From positions 62,001 through 126,000 of the forward strand of contig DATGLV010000022.1 of assembly GCA_035293945.1 (NCBI GenBank): 64,000 nt of DNA, in the 5' to 3' direction. Shown piece by piece: positions 53,198 through 62,856 of the stretch; position 1 is the stretch's first letter; each line of letters starts with the position of its first letter. Made by a program: the position numbers and the translations under genes. The DNA is from VAZQ01 sp035293945 (GTDB taxonomy: Bacteria; Pseudomonadota; Alphaproteobacteria; Rhizobiales; Xanthobacteraceae). The notes beneath the pieces are model-generated. The model did not search any database and had not been told where the DNA came from. It was given only the letters and a program-made list of their open reading frames with translations.

Positions 53198-55528
53198 ATG
53201 TCGTCGCTGATCGGAACGCGCGTTGCCCGGATCGAGGATGAGGCCCTGCTGCGCGGGCGCGGCCGTTTTGTCGACGATATCGTGGTGCCGGGCGTGCTGC
53301 ATGCCGCCTTTGTGCGCAGCCCGCATCCACATGCACTGATCCGCTCCGTGAACAAGGCTGCGGCGCTGGCCGCGCCAGGCGTGCTCGCTGTGCTCACGCT
53401 CGATGATCTCGCGCCGGTGTTGGCGAAGCGGCGCATGCTGCGGCATTCAAATTCCGGAACGCCGCTCGACCGCGTCTGGGCCTTTGCCCTGGCCGACGGC
53501 GAGGTCTCCTACGTAGGCGAAGCCGTTGCGATCATCATCGCCGAAAATCGCTATCTCGCCGAGGACGCGGTTGCCCTGGTCGATGTCGACTACGAGGTGC
53601 GGCCCGCCGCGGCCGACTGCCGCAAAGCCGTGCAGGCGGATGCACCGTGCGTGCGTCGCGAGCTCAAGTCGAACGTCATCACGTCCTACAAGGTCGCTTT
53701 TGGGGACGCCGATGCTGCATTCAAGAGCGCCGCCCATGTATTCCAGGAAGAGCTCTGGCAGCATCGCGGCGCCGGCCATTCGATCGAAGGCCGCGGTATT
53801 CTCGTCGAATATCACAGCGCCGACGATTCGCTCACCATACGCGCCTCGACCCAGAAAGCGCACGATTTGCGCCAGAGCCTGACGGTGCTGCTCGATGCGG
53901 ATGAATGGCGTCTGCGCGTCGCGGCTCCCGACATCGGCGGCGGCTTCGGCCCCAAGCTCTGCGTTTATCCGGAGGATGTCGCCGTCACGGCGGCCGCCAA
54001 GCTTCTCAAGCGTTCGATCAAATGGATCGAGGATCGGCGCGAGCATTTCACCAACGCGGTGCAGGAGCGCGACCAATTCTGGTCGATTGCCATTGCGCTT
54101 GACGCCCAAGGCAAGGTGCTGGGCATTCGTGGCCGCCTGCTGCATGATCTCGGCGCCTATGCGCTGCAGGACGTGAACCTGCCCTATAATTCCGCCTCCA
54201 CGCTCACCGGCCCGTATGTGGTGCCATCGTTGAACATGGAGGTTACGGTCACCGCCACCAACAAGACTCCCGTGTCTTCGGTGCGCGGCGCGGGCTACCC
54301 GCAAGCCGCATTCGCAATGGAGCGGCTGATGGATCGGGCGGCGCGCGAGCTCAAGCTCGATCGCGCCGAGCTCAGGGCCCGTAATCTCATTCCGCCGGAG
54401 AAGATGCCGTACAAGAAGCCGCTGAAGACGCGCGCCGGCGCAAACGTTCAGTACGACAGCGGCAACTATCCGGCCTGCCAGGCCGATGTGCTTGCGGCCG
54501 CCGGCTGGGCCGATTTCCGCCAGCGGCAAGCAGACGCGCGCGCGCAAGGCCGCCACATCGGCATGGGCCTTTCGCACGGGCTCAAAGGGACAGGTCGCGG
54601 TCCCTTCGAGTCGGGTGTGGTGCGGGTTTCGCCGACAGGGCGGGTCACCGTGTACACCGGCGCAGCTGCGATCGGCCAAGGCCTGTGCACGGCGCTTGCG
54701 CAAATCTGCGCCGAAGAGCTTGGGATGAAGCCTGAGGATGTCACCGTCCTGCCGGGCGATACATCCGGCGTGTCGCTCGGGCTCGGCGCTTTTGCGAGCC
54801 GACAGACTGTCACGGCTGGCAATTCGGTCAAGCTCGCCGCGCAAGCAGTCGCCGAGAAGGCAAAGAAGCTCGCGAGCCACGTGCTCGAAGCAGCCGAACA
54901 TGATCTGGAAATTGCCGACGGCGAGGTGCGGGTCATCGGCGCCCGCCAGCTGTCGGTCAAGCTCGGCGAGCTCTCCCGCATCCTGCGTGGAGCGCCCGGC
55001 TACGGGTTCCCGCCCGGATTAGAGCCAGGCCTGGAAGCTGCCCGCGAATTCCGCATCGACGAGCTCGCCTACGCAAATGGCTGCCACGTGGCCGAGGTCG
55101 AGGTTGACGTGGAGACCGGCGAGGTGCGCATCGTCAAATACTTCGCGCTTCAGGATTCAGGGCGCCTGATCAATCCGATGATCGTCGACGGGCAGATCCA
55201 CGGCGGGATTGCGCACGGCATCGGCAATGCGCTGTTCGAATGGATGGGGTATGACGAGACCGGCCAGCCGCTGACCACGACGTTCGCGGATTATCTTTTG
55301 CCGACTGCGACCGAGCTACCGGGCTTGACCACGCTCTATCGGGAAACGCCATCGCCGCTCAATCCCCTCGGGGTCAAAGGCGTGGGAGAGGTCGGCACCA
55401 TACCGGCAGCCGCAGCGATCATCGCCGCCGTCGAAGATGCACTCGCGCCGTTCGGCGTCCACATCGCCCAGGTTCCGATCACTCCGCCTAAGCTCGTCGC
55501 GCTGATCGCGGCGGGACGGCATTCGTAG
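53198..55528 (+). CDS. Orphan molybdopterin large subunit B
   Basis: A 776-residue xanthine dehydrogenase-family large subunit from the ATG at 53198. The open frame extends to 52790 only by overlapping tctC. Motifs are IGTRVARIEDEALLRGRGRF, the IGGGFGPKLCVYPED loop, SVRGAGYPQAAF and the C-terminal GVKGVGEVGT with the catalytic Glu. The 2Fe-2S and FAD partners are missing nearby. Distinct from subunits A and C at many positions, so it is not a recent duplicate. Confidence 0.9.
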   Translation: MSSLIGTRVARIEDEALLRGRGRFVDDIVVPGVLHAAFVRSPHPHALIRSVNKAAALAAPGVLAVLTLDDLAPVLAKRRMLRHSNSGTPLDRVWAFALADGEVSYVGEAVAIIIAENRYLAEDAVALVDVDYEVRPAAADCRKAVQADAPCVRRELKSNVITSYKVAFGDADAAFKSAAHVFQEELWQHRGAGHSIEGRGILVEYHSADDSLTIRASTQKAHDLRQSLTVLLDADEWRLRVAAPDIGGGFGPKLCVYPEDVAVTAAAKLLKRSIKWIEDRREHFTNAVQERDQFWSIAIALDAQGKVLGIRGRLLHDLGAYALQDVNLPYNSASTLTGPYVVPSLNMEVTVTATNKTPVSSVRGAGYPQAAFAMERLMDRAARELKLDRAELRARNLIPPEKMPYKKPLKTRAGANVQYDSGNYPACQADVLAAAGWADFRQRQADARAQGRHIGMGLSHGLKGTGRGPFESGVVRVSPTGRVTVYTGAAAIGQGLCTALAQICAEELGMKPEDVTVLPGDTSGVSLGLGAFASRQTVTAGNSVKLAAQAVAEKAKKLASHVLEAAEHDLEIADGEVRVIGARQLSVKLGELSRILRGAPGYGFPPGLEPGLEAAREFRIDELAYANGCHVAEVEVDVETGEVRIVKYFALQDSGRLINPMIVDGQIHGGIAHGIGNALFEWMGYDETGQPLTTTFADYLLPTATELPGLTTLYRETPSPLNPLGVKGVGEVGTIPAAAAIIAAVEDALAPFGVHIAQVPITPPKLVALIAAGRHS

Positions 55529-55661
55529 CCCTGGTTTAGGACAACGAAATCCAGGACCACGGTTCCGCTTTCCTCTGCGTGCCCGGCTTTATGCCCGGTT
55601 TACCGGGAGATATCCGATTGCTACCATCGGTTGCTTTGTATGCTCGGGCGGCGGGGACACT

Positions 55662-56504
55662 ATGCAAGACGAACAGCGGGGGCACCATGCTGCAAGTGCC
55701 GTGCGACGGAACTCAGGCAGGCCGGCCACACCGGCATTGGCCGCAAGTCGCGTGCGCAGGCGATGGTATGCAAACGTCGACGGCCAGAATTACGGTCCCT
55801 TCGAGAGCCATGATATCGAGCGCATGGTGCAGGACGGCCGGATTTTGGATACGGACTATCTCTGGGAGGAAGGCGGTTCGTCCTGGACGGAGGCAAGAAA
55901 TGAGGCTGCGTTTCGGGCCATGTTTCAAAGCCGAATGCCCTCGCTGCCGCAGTCAGAGACCCTGAACCTCGGGAAGATCATTCCGGACAAGGACACCGAG
56001 CACTGGGGGATAATCCCCGAACAGGAAGCCGCGAGCGAACAGGATGACCTGACCCGCGACCTTCGCGAATTCTTTGGCCCGCGCGCCGAGACGTACCTTG
56101 CGATTCATGCCAGGATGCGATCGGGCACCAACGCCTTCGCCGGCGGATGGAATTGGCCGGTGTTCTTCATCGGCTTTCCGTGGTTCTTTTATCGCAAGAT
56201 GTACGTCATCGGAGCGATCGTCCTCATCGCTCCGGCTTTGGCAGCGTACCTGATCGGCTTCACGGGCAATGCCGGCATCAGTGCCGTCCTCGCCACGCTC
56301 GCCAACCGAATTTACATTTCGATCGCCATGCGGCGGCTGAAAAAGGCGGACACACTCGCTCTTGTCGGAGAGGAGCGTCGCGACTACCTGCGGCGCGCGG
56401 GCGGTGTCTCGGTGGTTGCCGGCACACTCGCGGGACTGGTACTCGCCGCAAGTTTTGCTTCGATCATATTCGCCGAATACCTGAAGTACCAGAAATCACA
56501 TTGA
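55662..56504 (+). CDS. GYF-like domain membrane protein
   Basis: A 280-residue protein. A GYF_2-type domain (about 34-90; RRWYANVDGQNYGPF and GSSWTEA) is followed by a linker and a DUF2628-like membrane part (about 160-280; FPWFFYRKMY and several hydrophobic segments). A GTG at 55752 is an alternative start that keeps the GYF domain. GYF_2 domains bind proline-rich peptides. It is followed after four bases by the PrsW-type gene, suggesting a paired membrane function. Confidence 0.72.
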   Translation: MQDEQRGHHAASAVRRNSGRPATPALAASRVRRRWYANVDGQNYGPFESHDIERMVQDGRILDTDYLWEEGGSSWTEARNEAAFRAMFQSRMPSLPQSETLNLGKIIPDKDTEHWGIIPEQEAASEQDDLTRDLREFFGPRAETYLAIHARMRSGTNAFAGGWNWPVFFIGFPWFFYRKMYVIGAIVLIAPALAAYLIGFTGNAGISAVLATLANRIYISIAMRRLKKADTLALVGEERRDYLRRAGGVSVVAGTLAGLVLAASFASIIFAEYLKYQKSH

Positions 56505-56508
56505 AAAC

Positions 56509-57459
56509 ATGGATCGCCTCGAGCACCTTCTGGCGGCAGTTGTGCCCGCACTGTTCGCACTTGCTTATGGAATCCTCAAGACCCGGATGGACTGGAAAAA
56601 CGAGGCTTTATGGGCCGCCTTCTTCCTCGGAGGCCTCGGCGCAATAGTGGCTCCGATCGAAATGGTGATCACGTGGGGCGTGGTTTCCCTCGGCTTTGCG
56701 CCACTCCTGAAAGCCGCCGCGACCGCAACGTTCGTGGCTGCCATTCCCGAAGAAACAATCAAGTATTTCATTCTTGTCGGCGCGGCTGAGCCGCACGTAG
56801 ATGCTCGGCGTCGGCAGGACTTGGTGAGTCTAGCGATCGCGGTATCGCTGGGATTTGCTACGGTCGAGAATCTTTTTTATGTGTTGGCACCTGCCAATTG
56901 GCAGGTGATTGCGGCGACGCGCGCGCTGACGGCCGTTCCTGGCCATGCTGCTGACGGGCTGACGATGGGAGCGTTGTTGACCGCCGCTCGTGTTGTCCCC
57001 CGAAGACGATCGCTGTTGGCGGTGTTGGCGCTGCTCGTTCCCATATGTATGCACGCTGCCTACGACTTCGTGCCTCTTGCTCTGGAGGACGGATCAACAG
57101 CCCCCGCCATTCGACCAACCCTGGGCATGCTCTGGCTCTTAATCATGCTTCTGGAAATTATTGTCGCGGTCCGTGTGTGCAATCATGTACTCCCGATGGG
57201 GAGGGAAGCGGATCGGCGCTCTGGGCGTGATTCCGGGGAGGGGCTTCCTGGTGCATATGTGGTTATTGTGGGGCTTGTAACATTGGTTGCGGTCGTGGGG
57301 CTGACGATCCTGGTGGCACGCAGCGGCGGCCCAGCGGTCCTCATCGGCGGCGTACCGATCTGCATCATTCCCTTCGTGCTCGCGATCGATCTCATTCGCA
57401 CAGGAATCCGAGAACATCGTCGCGACAGGGTCTCCACCAGTCGGTTCAGTGACGCCTAG
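56509..57459 (+). CDS. PrsW-type intramembrane protease
   Basis: A 316-residue multi-pass membrane protein with the PrsW/CAAX-like glutamic motifs: AAIPEETIKYF near residue 84, GFATVENLFYV near 120, and the His-containing PGHAADGLTMG and CMHAAYDF segments. These match the active site of PrsW-family enzymes, which cut membrane proteins such as anti-sigma factors. The C-terminal 80 residues contain further hydrophobic segments. The GYF-domain protein just upstream may be a partner or substrate. Substrate unknown. Confidence 0.8.
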   Translation: MDRLEHLLAAVVPALFALAYGILKTRMDWKNEALWAAFFLGGLGAIVAPIEMVITWGVVSLGFAPLLKAAATATFVAAIPEETIKYFILVGAAEPHVDARRRQDLVSLAIAVSLGFATVENLFYVLAPANWQVIAATRALTAVPGHAADGLTMGALLTAARVVPRRRSLLAVLALLVPICMHAAYDFVPLALEDGSTAPAIRPTLGMLWLLIMLLEIIVAVRVCNHVLPMGREADRRSGRDSGEGLPGAYVVIVGLVTLVAVVGLTILVARSGGPAVLIGGVPICIIPFVLAIDLIRTGIREHRRDRVSTSRFSDA

Positions 57460-57657
57460 GCCGAGGAACGCGCTTTCCCCAAACGACCGGCACGGCGAAT
57501 GGGTGGAGAGCGGTTTTACCCTCCGTGCGAGCCCGGACCTCCCTGGGCGCGCTCCCGGGGCACCCCAAAGCGTGAAGCGCACTTTGAAATCGGAACCGCG
57601 ATGGGCTACTCGATCGTCCGCATTCGCAGACGAGGCCGGCGGCACGAGGGAATTGAA

Positions 57658-60000
57658 ATGGGTGAATTCGGTATTGGGCAGGGCGTCCCCCGATTCGAGG
57701 ATCCGCGTCTGGTCAAGGGCGAGGGACGCTATGTGGGCGACATGGCGCTGCCCGGGATGGCCTTCGGATATGTGCTGCGTTCGCCGCACGCCCACGCGCG
57801 CATTCGCGCGATCGATGTCGCCCGGGCCAAGGCCGCCCCCGGCGTGCTCGCGGTCCTGACCGGTGCCGATTGGGAAGCGTCGGGATTCGGCGACCTCCCG
57901 GTTCCCGGCGGATTGAAGCGCCGCGACGGCTCGCCCCTCTACCGGCCGCGCTTTCCGGCGCTCAACAAGGACCGGGTGCGCTGGGTCGGCGATTACGTGG
58001 CCTTCGTGGTGGCAGAAACCATCCATGAGGCGATGGACGCCGCCGAGCTGATCGATGTGGACTACGAGCCCCTCCCCGCCGTCACCTCGGCCGCCGATGC
58101 GATCGTACCGGGCGCGCCGCTGGTCTTCGACGACTGTCCCAACAATATCTGCTTCGTGCAGCTCGAAGGCGACAAAGCCGCGACCGACGCCGCCTTTGCG
58201 CGCGCCACCCATGTCATCAAGCATCGCCTGGTGATCAACCGGGTCACCGCCGCCAGCATGGAGCCGCGCGGCTCGATCGGCGTCTATCAGCCAGCCGACG
58301 GCCGCTACACCATTTATACGACGCTCCAGCGCACCCACACGTTTCGCGAGGAGCTTGCGAAATTCGTGCTGCGCGTGCCGGAGAACAAGGTGCGCGTGGT
58401 GGCCGGCGACATCGGCGGCAGCTTCGGCATGAAGTCGGCCGTCTACAACGAAGTCGCCCTGGTGCTGCTTGCCGCCAAGCTGACCGGGCATCCGGTCAAA
58501 TGGATCAGCACACGCTCCGAGGCGTTCCTGGGCGACGCGCAGGCCCGCGACAATGTCACCGACGCCGAGCTCGCGCTGGACGCGGATGGGAATTTTCTCG
58601 CTGCGCGCGTGAAGACCATCGCCAATGTGGGCGCTTATCTGCAGGTAGGCGGCCAGTCTTTCATTGCCAATATCGGGACCCTTGCGGGCGTCTACCGCAC
58701 GCCGGCGCTGCACGCGGACATCACCGCCGTATTCACCAACACCAACCCGGTGCGTCCCTACCGCGGCAATGGGCGCCCGGAAGCCGCCTATGTTATCGAG
58801 CGCCTGGTCGATCTCGCGGCCGATCAGCTCGGGCTTGATCCGGTAGAGCTGCGCCGGCGCAACATTATCCCGCCGGAGGCGATGCCGTTCCGCACCGGCC
58901 TCACCTTCACGTACGACAGCGGGGCCTTTGCCCAAAACATGGATATGGCGCTCAAGCTTGCTGATCTTGCCGGCTTTGCGGAGCGGCGTGCACAGAGCGA
59001 AGCACGCGGCAAGCTGCGCGGCATCGGCATTTCCAACACGATCGAGCGCGCGGCCGCACCGAGCTATGAGGGCGCCGAAATCAGGTTCGACCGCTCGGGC
59101 GCAGTGACGCTTCTATCCGGCACGGTCAATCAGGGCCAGGGCCACGAAACGACGTTCAAGCAGATCGTGTGCGATCGCCTCGGCCTCGATCCGCGCGAGG
59201 TCACCTATCTGCAGGGCGACACCGATCAGGTCTTCTTCGGCGAAGGCACCGGCGGCTCACGCTCGGCCACGATCGGCGGCTCGGCGTTCCATTTGGCAGC
59301 CGAGAAGGTGGTGGCCAAGGCGTCGACGCTCGCCGCCCATCTGTTGAAAGTGCCGCCGGCGGACTTGAAGTTCGCCGACGGCATATTCTCGAGCCCCAAG
59401 ACCAATGAGACTCTCACCATCGGCGACGTGGCGCGCGCCGCCGCCATTCCGGCCAGGCTGCCGAAGGATATGGAGCCGGGGCTTGTCGCAAACGCGGTCT
59501 TCAATGTCTCTGTCGACAATTATCCCAACGGCTGCCACGTCTGCGAGCTTGAGATCGATCCTGAGACCGGCCAGGTGGACATCCAGCGCTATAATGTGGT
59601 CGACGACGTGGGGACCGTGATCAATCCGTTGCTGGTGCATGGTCAGATCGTCGGCGGCGTTGCACAAGGTGTTGGCCAGATCCTGATGGAGGATATTCGC
59701 TTCGATCCTGAGTCGGGCCAGCTCATCAGCGGCTCCTTCATGGATTATGCGATGCCGCGCGCGGGCGATCTCTCGAACGTCACCGTCAAGAGCAATCCGG
59801 TGCCGACGCCGACCAACCCGCTTGGAGTAAAGGGTTGCGGCGAGGCCGGCTGCGTAGGCGCCATGCCGGCGGTCGCCAACGCAATAGTGGATGCGTTGTC
59901 CGCCTTCGGTATCCGCCACATCGCGATGCCGGCGACGCCCGAGCGGATCTGGCGCGCGATCAGGGACGCGGGCCGGCAGATTTCGTCTGCTTCCTCTTGA
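57658..60000 (+). CDS. Orphan molybdopterin large subunit C
   Basis: A 780-residue xanthine dehydrogenase-family large subunit. The ATG at 57658 has GAGGG nine bases upstream; the open frame to 57499 has no family resemblance. Motifs are IGQGVPRFEDPRLVKGEGRY, the IGGSFGMKSAVYNE loop, PYRGNGRPEAAY and GVKGCGEAGC with the catalytic Glu. This PYRG version is close to the usual family consensus. It lacks neighbouring iron-sulfur and FAD subunits and is followed by a strong terminator. Confidence 0.9.
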   Translation: MGEFGIGQGVPRFEDPRLVKGEGRYVGDMALPGMAFGYVLRSPHAHARIRAIDVARAKAAPGVLAVLTGADWEASGFGDLPVPGGLKRRDGSPLYRPRFPALNKDRVRWVGDYVAFVVAETIHEAMDAAELIDVDYEPLPAVTSAADAIVPGAPLVFDDCPNNICFVQLEGDKAATDAAFARATHVIKHRLVINRVTAASMEPRGSIGVYQPADGRYTIYTTLQRTHTFREELAKFVLRVPENKVRVVAGDIGGSFGMKSAVYNEVALVLLAAKLTGHPVKWISTRSEAFLGDAQARDNVTDAELALDADGNFLAARVKTIANVGAYLQVGGQSFIANIGTLAGVYRTPALHADITAVFTNTNPVRPYRGNGRPEAAYVIERLVDLAADQLGLDPVELRRRNIIPPEAMPFRTGLTFTYDSGAFAQNMDMALKLADLAGFAERRAQSEARGKLRGIGISNTIERAAAPSYEGAEIRFDRSGAVTLLSGTVNQGQGHETTFKQIVCDRLGLDPREVTYLQGDTDQVFFGEGTGGSRSATIGGSAFHLAAEKVVAKASTLAAHLLKVPPADLKFADGIFSSPKTNETLTIGDVARAAAIPARLPKDMEPGLVANAVFNVSVDNYPNGCHVCELEIDPETGQVDIQRYNVVDDVGTVINPLLVHGQIVGGVAQGVGQILMEDIRFDPESGQLISGSFMDYAMPRAGDLSNVTVKSNPVPTPTNPLGVKGCGEAGCVGAMPAVANAIVDALSAFGIRHIAMPATPERIWRAIRDAGRQISSASS

Positions 60001-60050
60001 CGAATCGTACAAGCTTGGTGCATTGACGAAATTGAAACTGATGATTTGCG

Positions 60051-60084
60051 CCCGGCGCGGCAGTCCCGCGCCGGGTTTTTATTT
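60051..60084 (+). terminator. Rho-independent terminator
   Basis: A perfect 10-bp GC stem (60051-60060 with 60066-60075) closes a CAGTC loop and is followed by TTTTTATTT. It lies 50 bases after the molybdopterin large subunit C gene. Confidence 0.9.
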
Positions 60085-60693
60085 CCCTCGCCTCGTGAGC
60101 GGCCTTGAATCCTGCGTTGGCGGCATGGCTCGAGCCTCGTTTCTGGGCCCGGCTATTGTTTTTTGATTGTTATTAACAATGACCGGTATTCCGCAGCTAT
60201 GCATTTTTGGTTTGATCGACGTCTGATCAAAGTAGTCAAAAGGTTCAATCAAGCTGCGATCCCGCGTGTCCGCGCTATTTCAGGCGCTCTCGCGCACATC
60301 GCAGACGCCTACCCAATCAATGCCTTCGTGAATCGCAGGCAATGAATCACGTTATCAATTTGGACGGTGAGCGCCGCGGCCGGGAACCAGCGTCCTCCAG
60401 AGCCCCAAGACGGCAGCGCCGCTTGAGCAACAAGAACTGATCCGCCCTGCGGGAAAACGCGACCCACTGGTTGCCGCCGCCTGAAAGCATCGCTTCAAAC
60501 CATCGACTGATTTGCAAGCGAATCGTTCCTCGCCGGATAACTTTGTTTGATCGCGCAAGCGCAAAGGTCGCCCCCCGTACTAGTACCTGCCCGGAAAGTT
60601 AAGGCGCCGGTAACAGGTGTGTCGGTATTCTGGTCGGTAGTCCGGGGAGAAGTAGTTCCGCTTCAGCATCCTACAGAATGAAGGAGGCTCCGC
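60085..60693. other. Long intergenic region
   Basis: No supported gene was found. The sequence is AT-richer around 60,150-60,260 and contains a perfect palindrome ATTGTTA/TAACAAT with one central base (60166-60180). A 60-codon open frame at 60163-60345 has no ribosome site or family resemblance. A strong AAGGAGG at about 60,680 serves the next gene. Confidence 0.45.
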
Positions 60694-61059
60694 GTGAGCA
60701 GCAAGACTTTCTGGCTTTCTTTCGCCGTCGCAACCACCCTGACCGGCCTCGCCAGCACGGCGCCGGCCTGGTCCGACAGCTGGTTCGAGCATCAAACCCT
60801 CAATCCGTCCACCATGAAACGGCTCAATGTCGGCTGGAATTCCTGCTGCCTCGGGTCCGAAGTGGTCAAGACCCAATTCCGCGTCAACAAGACCACGTAT
60901 GGGGACGAGTGGTACTACATGAAGGACGGCGAATGGAAGCGTGTGCCGGATGACACCATTCACTGGAACCAGCACGCCCCCAACGGTCAAGCCACCCTGT
61001 TCATCTATTTCATGACCGGTGACGAGACGTGCTTCTATCCTCCGCAAGAGGGAATTTGA
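60694..61059 (+). CDS. Small exported protein of unknown function
   Basis: A 121-residue protein starting with GTG at 60694, preceded by AAGGAGG. The signal peptide (about 1-26) ends TAPAWS. The mature part has paired Cys (NSCCLGSEVV), Lys/Tyr-rich strands and a late Cys (DETCFYPPQ), so disulfides are likely. I recognise a rhizobial small secreted family by general appearance only. It lies alone between a terminator and the convergent guanidine-hydrolase-type operon. Confidence 0.65.
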   Translation: MSSKTFWLSFAVATTLTGLASTAPAWSDSWFEHQTLNPSTMKRLNVGWNSCCLGSEVVKTQFRVNKTTYGDEWYYMKDGEWKRVPDDTIHWNQHAPNGQATLFIYFMTGDETCFYPPQEGI

Positions 61060-61145
61060 TTGATCGTTTGATCAAGATCAACGGCTCAACGTGACTGCGA
61101 ATGCGGTCGCAACCAGCGATCGCATTCGCTTTCCAAGCCATTCGA

Positions 61146-61637
61146 TCAAGCAGCCGAAAGCGACACTGCCTCCGCCAAGCCGAGCAGGCGCGGCTTTTGT
61201 CCATCGAAATAAACGAGTCGCAACCGCTTTCGGCGCGAGACCATGCGGGCGGGGAGCGGATCATAGCGAAACGTTTCGCCCCCCAAATGCGGCGTGATCG
61301 ACCCCACATCGGCGAGGCATTCGACCTCCACCCGCAGCAACACGAGTTTTGCGCCGTCTTCGCCGATGCCCTCGAATGGCACCCGCGCGAGCCGCAGAAA
61401 GCTGGTCGGGTCGCTTGCCAGCTGAAACCCCTCGACAAACGCCGCTTCCACCAGATCGAGGTCGGTCTCGGCAGGTAGCGCCTCTTCTTTCTCGGCAGGC
61501 CGATCGCGGCGATGCGGCGTCTGCCATTGCAGTGGACGTTTGGCGTCGCTCGGTCTGTTGTGTCCAATTCCAGCCCGAGCGACGCCCGGCGAGCCGCCCC
61601 CGCCGTTCCAGTGGTGATGCTCGTGTCCAGCGTGCAT
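61146..61637 (-). CDS. Small protein with His-rich N-terminus, last gene of the hydrolase operon
   Basis: A 163-residue protein. The N-terminus MHAGHEHHHW contains five His in ten residues, followed by a glycine stretch and the GIGHNRP segment that is frequent at rhizobial protein N-termini. The remaining 110 residues are predicted as mixed alpha/beta with no known motif. Its ATG lies 10 bases after the hydrolase stop, so it is probably co-transcribed. The His cluster could bind nickel and make it a metal-handling accessory, by analogy only. It is not HypA or HypB and lacks a GTPase motif. Confidence 0.65.
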   Translation of the reverse strand: MHAGHEHHHWNGGGGSPGVARAGIGHNRPSDAKRPLQWQTPHRRDRPAEKEEALPAETDLDLVEAAFVEGFQLASDPTSFLRLARVPFEGIGEDGAKLVLLRVEVECLADVGSITPHLGGETFRYDPLPARMVSRRKRLRLVYFDGQKPRLLGLAEAVSLSAA

Positions 61638-61647
61638 GGTGTTGTTC

Positions 61648-62856
61648 CTAATAGGCCACAGGCTTGTCGATCAGGTGCTTGTGCGAGCCGAGCTTGCCAT
61701 GCGCGACCATGGCGCCGAGCGCCTCGACCACCACGCGCACGCCCACAAGCGCGGTGATGTCGGATGTATCGTAAGGAGGCGAGACCTCGACCACTTCGAG
61801 ACCACATAGACCTTCGGCGGCCACCAAGCCCAAAAGCTTCAAGGCTTCGCGCGGCAGGAAGCCTCCCGGCTCCGGCCAGCCGGTGCCGGGAACGAAACCG
61901 CAATCGAGCGAATCCACGTCGAAGGAGATGTAGACCGCGTCGGCATCCTTCCAAGCGAGCTCGAGCGCGATCTCGGCGGTCTTCTCCAGACCAAGCTTCT
62001 CGATATCCTCGATTGTGAGCACATTGGACCGGCGCTTGCGCGCCTCCTGAACGCCGGCCCGCGGCACCTGCCAGCCGCCAATTCCGACCTGCACCAGGTT
62101 GGAGGCCGGCACGTTCGGCAGATTGGTCGCCCAATACCACGGCGTCGTGTGCATGCGCTCGTCCAGGTCCTTCTCCTGGATGTCGATATGCCGGTCGAAA
62201 TGCACGATGCCGATGCGCTTGGACGTGCACTGCGCGATGCCGCGCACACAGGGGAAGCCGATCGAATGGTCCCCTCCCAGCATCAACGGCAGCGCGCCGG
62301 AGGAAAAGACATGGGCGACACCGCGCGAAATCTGATCGAAGCTCTTCTCCAGATTGGCCGGAATGGTGAAGACATCGCCCGCATCGCATAGCGTCATCTG
62401 CTCGCGCAGATCCACTCCGAGCTCATAGTTGTAGGGTGTATAGAGCGCCGAGATGCGCCGGATGCCCTGCGGCCCAAAGCGGGTGCCGGGCCGGTAGGTG
62501 GTGCCGGAATCAAACGGAATGCCGATCACCGCGGCATCGTATTTGCCGACATCGTGCACGTTCTCCACATAGGGCGCCTTGAGAAAGGTATTGATGCCGG
62601 CGAAGTGCGGAAGCTCGCCGCGCGCAAACGTCGGAATGGTACGGTCGGTCAGCGAGTCGGCGCCGGGCAGCCCCATGTCGAGCGCCCATTTCTGCTCCTT
62701 CCGCCAGCCCTGCTCGGGGAGCCTGCCTTCGGCCTCCAGCGCCTTCCAGCCCTGCGTCGCCAACCGGTCGAAGTCCGGATGATGCCGGCGGACGCGCTGG
62801 GGCGCCGGCGCCATCCCGGCTTTGCGCGAGCTCCGCTGTCGTGTGTCGAACATCAT
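61648..62856 (-). CDS. Arginase-family hydrolase, GdmH (guanidine hydrolase)-like
   Basis: A 402-residue ureohydrolase superfamily protein. Metal ligands are H197 (GGDHS), D221/H223/D225 (DRHID) and D313/D315 (SFDVDSLD). The long N-terminus, the DRHIDIQEKDLDERMHTTPW segment and GTGWPEPGG instead of the usual agmatinase GTGTPEPGG resemble the nickel-dependent guanidine hydrolase GdmH of cyanobacteria. The reaction would be guanidine to urea and ammonia. The ATG overlaps the stop of the NikR-like gene (ATGA), and a His-rich protein follows. An agmatinase-type amidine hydrolase is the alternative. Confidence 0.82.
   Translation of the reverse strand: MMFDTRQRSSRKAGMAPAPQRVRRHHPDFDRLATQGWKALEAEGRLPEQGWRKEQKWALDMGLPGADSLTDRTIPTFARGELPHFAGINTFLKAPYVENVHDVGKYDAAVIGIPFDSGTTYRPGTRFGPQGIRRISALYTPYNYELGVDLREQMTLCDAGDVFTIPANLEKSFDQISRGVAHVFSSGALPLMLGGDHSIGFPCVRGIAQCTSKRIGIVHFDRHIDIQEKDLDERMHTTPWYWATNLPNVPASNLVQVGIGGWQVPRAGVQEARKRRSNVLTIEDIEKLGLEKTAEIALELAWKDADAVYISFDVDSLDCGFVPGTGWPEPGGFLPREALKLLGLVAAEGLCGLEVVEVSPPYDTSDITALVGVRVVVEALGAMVAHGKLGSHKHLIDKPVAY

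Noticed and set aside
53447..54901. Minus-strand open frame of 484 codons
   Set aside because: It is antisense to large subunit B; the same artefact appears opposite the other large subunits (48,333-49,823 and 57,139-58,935).
60163..60345. 60-codon open frame in the intergenic region
   Set aside because: No ribosome site, odd composition and no known family.
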